Below, in pieces: positions 43,174 to 51,858 of a stretch of 64,000 nucleotides of DNA. The stretch's first letter is position 1, and every line of letters starts with the position of its first letter. Location of the stretch: assembly GCA_017516865.1 (NCBI GenBank), contig JAFXAU010000002.1, forward strand, positions 1-64,000, in the 5' to 3' direction. Origin of the DNA: Bacteroidales bacterium (lineage in GTDB: Bacteria; Bacteroidota; Bacteroidia; Bacteroidales; UBA1715). The notes beneath the pieces were generated by a model. It searched no databases. It was not told the DNA's origin and saw only the letters and a program-made list of their open reading frames with translations. The translations under genes and the position numbers were made by a program.

Positions 43174-43259
43174 GTAGAAAATTTTTCAAGCAATGCACAA
43201 TTATGAATTATGAGTTATGGATTATGGATTATGGATTATTTTCGGGCAAGCGATTGCTT

Positions 43260-43799
43260 TTATTCCTTGTTGTCAGGAATAACAAACCCTACAGGCTTTC
43301 GTGGCTTTTTGACAGTTTGCGTTAATGAATTGACCTTCATACTTAATTCCGTCATGGAGTCTGTCAAAGCATCTAACTGACCTTGCATCAGTTCGTTGCA
43401 GTCGTTTTGGTCGTGAAGGATTTCTTCTATGTATGCTTTTTGATTTTGTAGTTCCAAACGGAGATTTTCTATTTGCAACGTATTTTCCGACAAGTTTACA
43501 ATTCGTTCACGTATTTCTACGAATGCACGCATAATGTTGATATTCACCTGAATGGCAATTGGAGAACGAAGCACACTACTCAACATTGCCACACCTAATT
43601 CTGTGAACGCATACGGCATATATTTCAAGTGCTTACCTTGTTCCATTTCTAAGATCACAATTTGTGATCTTACAAAATCCTCTTTCGTTAGTTGAAACAT
43701 GAAATCTTCGGGGAAACGTTCAATGTTTCTTTTAACAGCTTGATTCAACTGTCTTGTCTCAACCCCATAAAGGACAGCCAAATCCGCTTTGCTGTCCAA
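43260..43799 (-). pseudogene. 5'-truncated ORF6N-domain gene
   Basis: 179 residues from the ORF6N domain onward ([36 protein letters not shown]) with a coiled-coil C-terminus. The usual ~15-20 residue ORF6N start is missing. The first possible start is a TTG, and the upstream sequence runs into the KilA-N pseudogene in another frame. ORF6N proteins resemble phage and plasmid antirepressor/Bro proteins. Probably not made as a normal protein. Confidence 0.7.
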
Positions 43800-43802
43800 C
43801 CT

Positions 43803-44224
43803 ATTATTTTTTGTTCTTCAGCTTTAAGGCGTTGAAATTCCTTAACCAAAAGCAACTGAAAACGAGGACCTATCCACATTCCAAAATGGTAAGCTATATC
43901 ACGGTGTGCATATGTGCCACCATACCTACCTGCTTTTGAAACAATTCCGATGGCATTAGTTTTTTCAATCCATGTCTTCACTGATAATACAAAATTGTTA
44001 CTACCTGCCATATTTTTAATTGTACCGAATTCGGTACAATTAAAATTTGGATTATACAATATCTCCCATTCTCCAAGATATTCTATCGTGCTTTTTAGAC
44101 TGAGTCAACGAAAAATAATATGTTCCTGCAATTGGCTACGAGCCATGTCTGTAAGCGAAATATAATCATCACCCTCGTTTGTGAGAATCGTGATTTCCGT
44201 GTTTTGTACCGTAATTTTTGCCAT
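43803..44224 (-). pseudogene. KilA-N gene with internal stop codon
   Basis: Starts normally (MAKITVQNTEITILTNEGDD, DYISLTDMA) but meets TGA at 44105-44107 (codon 40), where relatives have Trp (IIFR-W-LSLKSTIEYLG). The frame then continues as a good KilA-N domain ([54 protein letters not shown]) until it is joined out of frame to the truncated ORF6N gene near 43800. KilA-N is a DNA-binding domain of phage and viral origin. A single nonsense mutation plus a deletion fusion explain the present state. Confidence 0.8.
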
Positions 44225-44249
44225 TGTTATGTCGTGTTTTATTTTTGTA

Positions 44250-44257
44250 CAAATATA
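44250..44257 (-). promoter_or_regulatory. TAnnTTTG promoter of KilA-N pseudogene
   Basis: TATATTTG on the minus strand, 25 bases before the ATG of the broken gene. Confidence 0.55.
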
Positions 44258-44295
44258 GCATTTTCTTTATACTCTTGGCTTTATTACCGCACAAA

Positions 44296-44322
44296 AAAGG
44301 CCACCACTCCGTGGCAGCCTTT
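44296..44322 (-). terminator. Terminator of ORF6N gene
   Basis: AAAGGCCACCAC (44296-44307) and GTGGCAGCCTTT (44311-44322), with T run on the minus strand. The same hairpin sequence recurs at 51692-51718 and, imperfectly, at 50675-50703. Confidence 0.8.
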
Positions 44323-44332
44323 GAAACTCGAT

Positions 44333-44875
44333 TTATTTCTTTCTTACAACCCTGTGTTTTAATTTCAACATTGCGAAATTTAGTTCCAGTTCGGTTTCCG
44401 ACTCTGATGGATTAAGGTCGTTGCCTAAAATGTCGGAAATGAGTTCGCCACCTTTCTGCATAAGTGATTTCTGGACTGTCTTGTCCTCGGTTTGCGGCAA
44501 TGCAGCCACGGTCCTTGCAAGTTCCCGAATTTTTACGAATGTTTCTATTATGCACAATGTTGTCTGCACTGCCTGCTCGCCTTTTAATATGGTTGCAAGC
44601 ATATACAAACCTCGTTCAGTGAAGGCATATGGTGGCACCGGATTGTATTTCAGCTTTTTAAGGTTATCAAAAATTTTGATAACCTCATCTTTTTCCGTTT
44701 TTGACAGTTGAAAAATATAACCATCGGGAAACTTTTCGGGATTGTTCTTTACCGCTTGATTAATTTCTCGTGTTTCCACGCCATACAACGTAGCCACATC
44801 ACTATCAATAATTACATTTTCGTTGCGAAGTTGCAAGACCTTGTCCTGCACGTCTTCAATTTTTATCATTTGCAT
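44333..44875 (-). CDS. ORF6N-domain protein
   Basis: 180 residues. ORF6N domain at 1-95 (VIIDSDVATLYGVETREINQAVKNN; PPYAFTERGLYMLATILKGEQA), then a helical C-terminal part. A complete relative of the broken gene at 43260. ORF6N is a putative DNA-binding domain of phage antirepressors. Its promoter region is duplicated at 51.6 kb. Confidence 0.82.
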   Translation of the reverse strand: MQMIKIEDVQDKVLQLRNENVIIDSDVATLYGVETREINQAVKNNPEKFPDGYIFQLSKTEKDEVIKIFDNLKKLKYNPVPPYAFTERGLYMLATILKGEQAVQTTLCIIETFVKIRELARTVAALPQTEDKTVQKSLMQKGGELISDILGNDLNPSESETELELNFAMLKLKHRVVRKK

Positions 44876-44921
44876 TAACCTTTTATAATTAGTTACAATG
44901 CAAAGATACGAGTTTTTTTAT
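44865..44921 (-). repeat. Duplicated promoter segment, copy 1
   Basis: About 57 bp matching 51612-51668 almost exactly. It spans the first codons of the ORF6N gene (MQMIK) and its promoter. Confidence 0.85.
44901..44908 (-). promoter_or_regulatory. TAnnTTTG promoter for ORF6N gene
   Basis: TATCTTTG on the minus strand, 25 bases before the start. Confidence 0.6.
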
Positions 44922-44940
44922 TTACACCATTATCACAAAA

Positions 44941-44968
44941 AAAGGAGCGGAATCACTCCCGCTCCTTT
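44941..44968 (-). terminator. Terminator of giant repeat-protein gene
   Basis: AAAGGAGCGG (44941-44950) pairs exactly with CCGCTCCTTT (44959-44968), followed by a seven-T run on the minus strand, 25 bases past the stop codon. Confidence 0.88.
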
Positions 44969-44992
44969 GAAAATCAATTTACTTTATTTTCG

Positions 44993-47900
44993 TTAATTCG
45001 CATCTTTTACAAGACGGACAGCACTTCCGCCAGCACGGTTTGGTTTGGTGTTATACACCTTCATGCTACTGAATGCGAAAGCATGCGCTTCGCCATTACT
45101 ATACATCGAACTTGACCAATAATAGCAAGCTTCACCAACAATCTCAACTCTTGTTCCGTAACGGTTGCCCGCAGCAGGAAGAAACACAGCACCATTTGCT
45201 TCCATTTTTTCCCATTCTTCAGCAGAATAACTATTCACCGTTTGGAAATATGTTGAACCAGAACGTTTTGCAACTCCGCTTGTGAACCCTACATCACTTG
45301 GCAATGTCCAATTATCTGGCAACAAGACTAGACCATTCACACCATTAATCGTAGCAACACCGTACTTACTTGATGCATTGGCACGTGAATTTATCAAATA
45401 ATCCCATTCTTCGAGAGTTAGCGTACGCCACATTCCAGCTTGGTTTCCTCCGTTGGAAATCTTATTGCAAACGCCCCAGTCTGCATTGGCATAGTTGCCT
45501 GTTAGGTTGTTGTTGTAATCGCCGCCAGGATAGTAGTCGCTGGAACTAGTGCTTATGCTGTACGGCTGGTATGCATTCGCTCCGCTGTTCCAACCCGAAG
45601 TTCCCCAACCGAACAAATCTATCCAACCGCTGTAAGTACGAGAAATGTTGGCATTGTCACTTCCTGTAATTGTTCCTCCGTTAGGGTATCCGTCTGGCGC
45701 TTGTTGCGTCCCAACAAAATCCCATTGATTTTCAGCAAAGTGCCATGAGTTGGTGCTTGCTTGGTATTGCAAATTTCCTTGTGAAAAAAAGACTTGTCTA
45801 TCTGCAGAAACAGAAAAAACAGCAGTTATAGCACCTGTTGGTGGAGTTGTTATAGTTATATTTCTACTATATGATACTCCAACTGAGTTCACTGCATACG
45901 CACGCACGTAGTATTTTGTACCATTTGCAAGTTCATCAATCGTCGTTTCAAAATCATCGCCATCAACTACTTTTTTAGAACTTTCAACCGTTGGATTTTC
46001 GGTTGTAGAGTAGCAGAATCCTTTTTCCGTAACTTCAGCACCACCGTTAAACGTGATTTCAGAAGAAACTTTAAATGAAGAACCGGTAATGTTGGAACTT
46101 GTTACATCAGCAACAGTTGCAAGTACTGCCAATGTTTTTACAGAAACTTGCTCACTATAACTTGTTCCTACAGAGTTTATTGCATACGCACGAACATAAT
46201 ATGTTGTGGCACTTGCAAGTTCATCAATCGTAACTTTAAAATCGTCGCCATCAACTGTTTTTTTAGTATCGTCAACTGTAGGATATTCAGTTGTAGAATA
46301 GCAGAACCCTTTTTCGGTCACTTCAGCTCCGCCGTTATCGGTTATTTCAGACGCAACTTTGAATGAAACGCCTGTAATATCAGAACTTGTTACATCAGCA
46401 ACAGTGGCAAGAGCCAATGTAAGAACAGAAATTTGTTCGCTGTAAGCTGTTCCTACTGAGTTCACAGCGTATGCACGTACATAGTAAGTTGTGCCGTTTT
46501 CAAGTTCTGCAATCGTTGTTTCAAAATCATCGCCGTCAACTGCTTGTTTAGAATCTTCAATCGTTGGATTTTCTGTTGTTGAGTAGCAGAATCCTTTTTC
46601 GGTTACTTCAGCGCCGCCGTTTGCAGTGATTTCAGATGAAACCTTGAATGAAACATCTGTGATGTCGGAACTTGTTACACCGGCTACCGTTGCAAGAATT
46701 GCTGGTGTTGTAACCGTTATCTGCTCGCTATATGATGTTCCTGCGGAATTCGTAGCGAATGCACGAACGAAGTAGATCGTGTTTGGAGAAAGACTTGTTA
46801 CAGTGGCATAGAAAGTATTTTCACCATTGGTAATGCCTGAAACATTAGAGTCGTCAATAGTAGGATTCTCGCTTGTTGAGTAGCAGAATCCTATGGAAGA
46901 TACGCCGCCGCCGTCGTCAGTGAGTTCGGCAGTCACTACGAATGATTTGCCACCCACTTCGGAAGCCGTTGGAGTTGCCACCGTTGCAGGAAGATATAAC
47001 GTAGTTACAGTATAAGTGCTGCCGTATGTTGTACCCATTGAATTTGTCGCAAACGGACGTACGTAGTAGGTTTTTCCTGGTGTCAAACCAGTAATTGTTG
47101 CTTCAAAATCTGTGCCTGCCACGTCAACCGTAACTTTGTCGTCAGAAGTGGTAGGAGATTCGTTTGTAGTTGAGTAGCAAAATCCCCACTGAGTAATCTG
47201 TGCTTCGAATTTCACATTTGAGTGCATTTCAAACGATTCAGCGGTAACATTGCGGTAACCGCCCGAGTTAATCACAGGAGCCATAAGCGTGGTGTTGACT
47301 ACAAGCGCCTCGCTATAGCCAGTGCCAGTACTGCTGGTTGCGTAGGCGCGGATATAATATGTATAACCCGAAGCCAAATAACTGAAACCACCAATATAAT
47401 TTTCGTCAACACTTGTACCCGAAGAAACGTATTTCTGTTCGTTGTCGGCCACGGTTGGGTTCGGCGTTCTTGAGCATACGAAGCCACGTTCGATTATATC
47501 GCCAAAACCAGCCGAAGTGATTTTCGCATTAAGTGTCACATCGGTATCCACCATTTTAGAGAGTGTAGGTTTTGAAAGTTTCGGGTTCTTCGATGCCTCA
47601 ACCCAGTCGCTCAAAGCGGCAAACCGCTCGTTCATTTCAGCCAGTAAAGCATCAACTTCGTCTTTCGAATAGTAGCCATCCAAACTTGGAGTGCCAAGTT
47701 CACTTTTAAGCACGTAAGCTTTGAGAGTGTCGTTCATTTTTGCTGTGGTAGGATAAACAGAAAGCGTATCCTTCATTTTTGCAGTAGTTGCGTAGCCAGT
47801 CAAATCGGTTGCAGGAACGTCGCTCAAAGTGATATAGTTCGCATCGTTTTCAAGTTCGCTCACTTTGGTTGGAACAGATGGAAACTCAATAGCCGCAACT

Positions 47901-49558
47901 TGCTCGTTCACATACGTTTCGCTTGCCAAACCTTCCACGCTCGGAATGTTCAATGCGTTCAATTCTTCTTTTGTCGCATAGGCACTCAAATCAGTTGCAG
48001 GTACATCGCTCAATGTGATGTAGTTTGCGTCGTTTTCAAAATCGCTCACCTTGGTTGGAACGGTTGGAATCTGTATAGCCGCAACTTGCTCGTTCACATA
48101 CGTTTCGCTTGCCAAACCTTCTACACTTGGAATGTTCAAAGCGTTCAACTCTTCTTTTGTTGCATAGTTTGTCAAATCTTGTTCTGCTGGGATTTTGCCT
48201 TCCAGTTCGGCAAGAGCCGCATTCACGTCGGCAGACTTGGCATATACGCTCAAGTCAATTGCGTCAGCTTGTCCACCTGAAAGCACGTAGTCTTCAAATT
48301 CTTCTTTTGTGACATAGGTTGCTGAAACATCGGCAGATTTTGCGTAGTCCGTTAAATCAGTTGCAGGCACATCGTTTAATGTAATGTAGTTTGCGTCGTT
48401 TTCAAGGTCGCTCACTTTGGTTGGAACCGACGGAATCTGTATAGCCGCAACTTGCTCGTTCACATAGGTTTCGCTTGCCAAACCTTCCACGCTTGGAATG
48501 TTCAACGCGTTCAATTCTTCTTTTGTGGCATAGTTTGTCAAATCCTGTTCGGCAGGAATTTTTCCTTCCAGTTCGGCAAGAGCCGCATTCACGTCGGCCG
48601 ACTTGGCATATACGCTCAAATCAATTGCGTCAGCTTGTCCGCCCGAAAGCACATAGTTTTCAAATTCTTCTTTTGTGACATAATTTCCCGAAACATCGGT
48701 TGATTTTGCGTACACGTTCAAAGTGTCGTTCATTTTTGCCGTAGTAGCAAAACCGTCCAAGTCCGATTTCTTTGCATAGTCGCTCAGGTCAACCTCAGTT
48801 GGAAGTTCGTCCTTTTTAGCATAGGTCTGTTCCACATCGGCAGTCTTTGCGTAGTCGTTCAATTCTTCGGTTTTCACATAACCGTCGAGATTTGCTTCCG
48901 TTGGAATATCCGATTTTAAGGCATAATCAGCCAAATCCTCTGTCTTTACATAATTTTCAAGATTCGCACTTTCGGGAATGTCGCTTTTCTTTGCGTAATC
49001 TTCAAGAGTTGCTGGCATTTCCGCCTTTTTCACGTATGTGTTGTCAACATCGGCTGACTTTGCGTAGTCGTTCAGGACTTCGCTTTTCACATAACCGTCG
49101 AGGTTCGCGCCTTCGGGAATGTCCGATTTCTTGGCATAATCCGTCAAATCGGGAATGTTGCCTGCCTTTTCTGCAAACTTCGCATAAGGAACCGTAAGCA
49201 TTGGCGTTACGCCTATAACGGTTTTGCCGTCAAATTCGGCAACTGTCTTCACGAAATACGGTCCCGCGCTCCAGTCAATCTGCGAGAACGTCGTGTTGGT
49301 CATTGCTTCGCCGCCACCCAATTCCAATGAGACCAAACCGTTCGCATTGGTTGTAACAGCGTGTTTTTCGGCATACACCACGGTGCCCTCGTCGGAGCCA
49401 CGCAGTATGCTCAGTTCAATACTTACAGCTTTCGAAATCACCAAAGCGTTGTCGCCGTCGCGCACAACCGCCTGATAACTCATCGTCTGTGGAATTTGTG
49501 CGAACACCGACAGCACCGTTGCCATCAATATCGCAAGAAATGTAATGAATCTTTTCAT
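44993..49558 (-). CDS. Giant secreted repeat protein with FISUMP end
   Basis: 1521 residues. Signal peptide (1-20, ATVLSVFA) and an N-terminal beta domain (IPQTMSYQAVVRDGDNALV, to ~135). Residues ~136-650 repeat units like DYAKKSDIP, YVKTEDLADYA, YATKEELNALNIPSVEGL and TKVSDLENDANYITL, as in phage tail-fibre or trimeric shafts. Two copies of a ~121-residue (363-bp) block lie in tandem plus a partial third. Residues ~655-1235 are six fibronectin-III-like repeats (GFCYSTTENPT, TTYYVRAYAVNSVGT), the last three almost identical. Residues ~1240-1521 are a FISUMP domain paralogous to 109-954. No T9SS sorting domain is seen. Probably a long surface fibre displaying a terminal binding domain. Confidence 0.85.
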   Translation of the reverse strand: MKRFITFLAILMATVLSVFAQIPQTMSYQAVVRDGDNALVISKAVSIELSILRGSDEGTVVYAEKHAVTTNANGLVSLELGGGEAMTNTTFSQIDWSAGPYFVKTVAEFDGKTVIGVTPMLTVPYAKFAEKAGNIPDLTDYAKKSDIPEGANLDGYVKSEVLNDYAKSADVDNTYVKKAEMPATLEDYAKKSDIPESANLENYVKTEDLADYALKSDIPTEANLDGYVKTEELNDYAKTADVEQTYAKKDELPTEVDLSDYAKKSDLDGFATTAKMNDTLNVYAKSTDVSGNYVTKEEFENYVLSGGQADAIDLSVYAKSADVNAALAELEGKIPAEQDLTNYATKEELNALNIPSVEGLASETYVNEQVAAIQIPSVPTKVSDLENDANYITLNDVPATDLTDYAKSADVSATYVTKEEFEDYVLSGGQADAIDLSVYAKSADVNAALAELEGKIPAEQDLTNYATKEELNALNIPSVEGLASETYVNEQVAAIQIPTVPTKVSDFENDANYITLSDVPATDLSAYATKEELNALNIPSVEGLASETYVNEQVAAIEFPSVPTKVSELENDANYITLSDVPATDLTGYATTAKMKDTLSVYPTTAKMNDTLKAYVLKSELGTPSLDGYYSKDEVDALLAEMNERFAALSDWVEASKNPKLSKPTLSKMVDTDVTLNAKITSAGFGDIIERGFVCSRTPNPTVADNEQKYVSSGTSVDENYIGGFSYLASGYTYYIRAYATSSTGTGYSEALVVNTTLMAPVINSGGYRNVTAESFEMHSNVKFEAQITQWGFCYSTTNESPTTSDDKVTVDVAGTDFEATITGLTPGKTYYVRPFATNSMGTTYGSTYTVTTLYLPATVATPTASEVGGKSFVVTAELTDDGGGVSSIGFCYSTSENPTIDDSNVSGITNGENTFYATVTSLSPNTIYFVRAFATNSAGTSYSEQITVTTPAILATVAGVTSSDITDVSFKVSSEITANGGAEVTEKGFCYSTTENPTIEDSKQAVDGDDFETTIAELENGTTYYVRAYAVNSVGTAYSEQISVLTLALATVADVTSSDITGVSFKVASEITDNGGAEVTEKGFCYSTTEYPTVDDTKKTVDGDDFKVTIDELASATTYYVRAYAINSVGTSYSEQVSVKTLAVLATVADVTSSNITGSSFKVSSEITFNGGAEVTEKGFCYSTTENPTVESSKKVVDGDDFETTIDELANGTKYYVRAYAVNSVGVSYSRNITITTPPTGAITAVFSVSADRQVFFSQGNLQYQASTNSWHFAENQWDFVGTQQAPDGYPNGGTITGSDNANISRTYSGWIDLFGWGTSGWNSGANAYQPYSISTSSSDYYPGGDYNNNLTGNYANADWGVCNKISNGGNQAGMWRTLTLEEWDYLINSRANASSKYGVATINGVNGLVLLPDNWTLPSDVGFTSGVAKRSGSTYFQTVNSYSAEEWEKMEANGAVFLPAAGNRYGTRVEIVGEACYYWSSSMYSNGEAHAFAFSSMKVYNTKPNRAGGSAVRLVKDAN

Positions 49559-49635
49559 CGTTGTTTTTATTATTGTTAATTATTATTTTTTCAATTTATT
49601 CTAAGGATGCTGCACGCCACGTCCCTACCGGTTTC

Positions 49636-49654
49636 GGACGCATTCAATGCGTCC
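49636..49654. repeat. Palindrome between secreted genes
   Basis: GGACGCATTCAATGCGTCC, just past the stop of the T9SS-domain gene, with T/A runs nearby. It may be that gene's terminator or a dispersed palindrome. Confidence 0.55.
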
Positions 49655-49663
49655 CTGCAATTT

Positions 49664-50131
49664 TTAATTCTTAACTATTTTAAATTTCTTCACTGATTTT
49701 CCTTCTGCTTTTACATCAAGAAAATACACGCCCGCTTTGTATGCACCCATTGAAATCTGCGTTTCAGAACCATTTATGGAACCTTTTGACATCAGTTTTG
49801 ACGTGTTGTTGTAGAGTGCATACGTCATTTTTTTGAAGTCGCCACCGTTGATTTGCAGGTTCAGCACCTCGTTGGTCGGGTTCGGGAACGCACGCAATTG
49901 AATCTGAGTGATTTCGATGCCCGTTTCCTCAGTGATTACGTACGCTTGTTGCACGCCTTGCGACAGGCTTCCGTTTTCGTTCACCGCCGTTATATAGGCA
50001 GTTTGTCCCATCGAAAAGCTCACCGAGCCGTCGCCAGTGGCCTCGCCGCCAGCGCTTACGACCGAACTTTGGGCAAACGACGCAACCGACATCATCGCCG
50101 CCGTTGTCATTGTTGTTAAAATCCTTTTCAT
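49664..50131 (-). CDS. Small secreted protein with T9SS sorting domain
   Basis: 155 residues: signal peptide (LTTMTTAAMMSVASFAQ), a short conserved domain (SVVSAGGEATGDGSVSFSMGQ, SQGVQQAYVI), and a type A T9SS C-terminal domain (LRAFPNPTNEVLNLQINGG ... KKFKIVKN). Short proteins of this plan are common beside large FISUMP proteins in Bacteroidales. It precedes the giant gene on the same strand, about 100 bases apart. Start at 50131, with an equally possible ATG at 50134. Confidence 0.82.
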   Translation of the reverse strand: MKRILTTMTTAAMMSVASFAQSSVVSAGGEATGDGSVSFSMGQTAYITAVNENGSLSQGVQQAYVITEETGIEITQIQLRAFPNPTNEVLNLQINGGDFKKMTYALYNNTSKLMSKGSINGSETQISMGAYKAGVYFLDVKAEGKSVKKFKIVKN

Positions 50132-50134
50132 CAT

Positions 50135-50674
50135 ACTTATTATATTTGTTACCATTTAACCATCAACCAACAAAAAACGCCTTCCCCACACGCATGGAGA
50201 AAGCGCTTATATTAAAATTCATGAAATCAGCAAGGCGGATTTTACCCCCCCCATGTATTTAATTCGCTCATATTCAGTAAATTACAATATCCCATCGTCT
50301 GTATGTTTTTAAACCTATGAATTTGTGTTTAAAAATTAGTTTTACTATGCTTAGCAAGCGGTACAAAATTATTTTTTTTATTTGGTGCAAAAAAAATAAA
50401 GGCAAATAATTTCACCCCACACCGCAAAGCCAATACCCATAAGGTTTTGCGGGAAAAAGAAACTCAATTTTTTGAATCGGTCAAATTAACAATTTACTGA
50501 TATATAGCAAGTTGAATTTTTACAAAGGACAAAAAAGGATAGTTTCCATCCATTTTTCATACGTAAACTGCTCTGTATCAATACGAAAAATTTTCTTAGG
50601 GGTGAAATTCGGAATCGGTCATATTCACAATCAACTAATACACAGTAGGTTACGAAGACAATATTTTCACACAA
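50135..50674. other. Gene-free region with C tract and imperfect repeats
   Basis: No credible ORF. It holds a run of eight C (about 50245-50252) and two imperfect copies of a ~40-base motif containing GAATCGGTCA...CAAT (about 50474-50515 and 50609-50652). There are also A/T-rich stretches that may contain the promoter of the downstream leftward genes. No exact TAnnTTTG element was picked out. Confidence 0.4.
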
Positions 50675-50703
50675 AAAGTAGCCAACTTTCGTGGCAGCCT
50701 TTG
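50675..50703 (-). terminator. Terminator after KilA-N gene
   Basis: Imperfect hairpin (AGTAGCCA ... TGGCAGCCT) with a T run on the minus strand. Shares GTGGCAGCCTTTGAAACTCG with the hairpins at 44.3 and 51.7 kb. Confidence 0.6.
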
Positions 50704-50721
50704 AAACTCGCTTTACAGTTT

Positions 50722-51579
50722 TCACAAAATAGATTTTGGATTACCTTTTTGTAATTTTATTAAGGATAAATCCATTTGAGATATTGTTGTCAATTGTTTT
50801 ATAACCGTCCGTCGCAACAATTCAAGACGTTTTTCCTGCTCAACACCCTGTTCAATTAAAATAGCATTATAACTTTCAAGATTAGCAAGTACCAGAAGTT
50901 GACTAATAGTCGCATAATCACGAATGTTTCCTTTTGCATTCGGATTATCTTTTCTCCACTGCATGGCTGTTTTTCCAAACATTGCCACATTCAACATATC
51001 CGCTTCGTCTGCATACACATAATTTTTTTGTTCTATTGTCAACTCAGGTAATATCAGATTTTCTTTTATTGCACTGGTATGTATCTTGTAATTGAGTTTT
51101 GACAGTTCCCGGTTCAAATTCCAATTTAGCGACAACCGACTATTTTCATCGGCTTTCAGTCGTTTATAGTCCTTTATTATGTACAGTTTAAATTCCGGAG
51201 AAAGCCAAGAGGCAAACTCCAATGCAATATCAGAGTGAGCGAAAATACCTCCGCCATAGCGTCCTGACTTTGTTATTATGCCACTGCCGTTAAGTTCTTC
51301 ATTCCATTTTTTAATAGAAAATGTAAATGCGTTGCTACCAACATCTTTTTTAAACGTATCGAAATCACTACGTTTAAAATCCATATTATGCAAACTCTCC
51401 CATAATCCTAAAAATTCAACAATATCGCGACTTCTAAGCCATGTGTGAATAGTAATTCTTGGATCCGAACTCCTATATTTTGCAATATCCGTAAGGGAAA
51501 TAAACTCATTTTCAAAGTCTGTGGTGTAGATTCCAATTTCTATTCCTTGTGCGTGTAGTGTTTCTTTTCTCGCTTTCAT
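50722..51579 (-). CDS. KilA-N domain protein
   Basis: 285 residues. Intact KilA-N domain (EFISLTDIAKYRSSDPR, HTWLRSRDIVEFLGLWE, IITKSGRYGGGIFAHSDIALEF) and a C-terminal helical region (SLNWNLNRELSKLNYKIHTSAIKENL; YADEADMLNVAMFGKTA) usual in Bacteroidota relatives. Putative DNA-binding protein of phage-derived type, often found in genomic islands. It is the only undamaged KilA-N gene among three traces here. Confidence 0.85.
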   Translation of the reverse strand: MKARKETLHAQGIEIGIYTTDFENEFISLTDIAKYRSSDPRITIHTWLRSRDIVEFLGLWESLHNMDFKRSDFDTFKKDVGSNAFTFSIKKWNEELNGSGIITKSGRYGGGIFAHSDIALEFASWLSPEFKLYIIKDYKRLKADENSRLSLNWNLNRELSKLNYKIHTSAIKENLILPELTIEQKNYVYADEADMLNVAMFGKTAMQWRKDNPNAKGNIRDYATISQLLVLANLESYNAILIEQGVEQEKRLELLRRTVIKQLTTISQMDLSLIKLQKGNPKSIL

Positions 51580-51611
51580 ATTAACTTCTTTTTTTCGTTA
51601 AAATGTATTTA

Positions 51612-51668
51612 ATCATTTGCATTAACCTTTTATAATTAGTTACAATGCAAAGATACGAGTTTTTTATT
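51612..51668 (-). repeat. Duplicated promoter segment, copy 2
   Basis: Copy of 44865-44921. Here the ORF6N start (MQMIK) runs out within a few codons, and the segment now sits directly upstream of the KilA-N gene, probably acting as its promoter. Confidence 0.8.
51648..51655 (-). promoter_or_regulatory. TAnnTTTG promoter upstream of KilA-N gene
   Basis: TATCTTTG on the minus strand inside the duplicated segment, ~70 bases before the KilA-N start. Confidence 0.55.
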
Positions 51669-51691
51669 CATGCCACCGCCATACACACAAA

Positions 51692-51718
51692 AAAGGCCAC
51701 CACAACGTGGCAGCCTTT
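51692..51718 (-). terminator. Terminator hairpin
   Basis: AAAGGCCACCAC (51692-51703) and GTGGCAGCCTTT (51707-51718), T run on the minus strand. Nearly the same as 44296-44322. Confidence 0.75.
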
Positions 51719-51729
51719 GAAACTCGCTT

Positions 51730-51765
51730 TACTTTATTGTATTCCACATCTTTCACAAGATGGAG
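51730..51765 (-). pseudogene. FISUMP C-terminal remnant
   Basis: The minus strand can be read LHLVKDVEYNK, resembling the VRLVKDAN ending of the giant FISUMP protein, with matching DNA on either side of the variable part. Only the last dozen codons remain, so this is tentative. Confidence 0.4.
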
Positions 51766-51858
51766 TATAACTATTTATTTTTGTTATCTGGGATAAACTT
51801 GATAAAACGAAAGTCATGCTAACAAAATAATTGTGAATTATGCATTGAGCATTATTCA

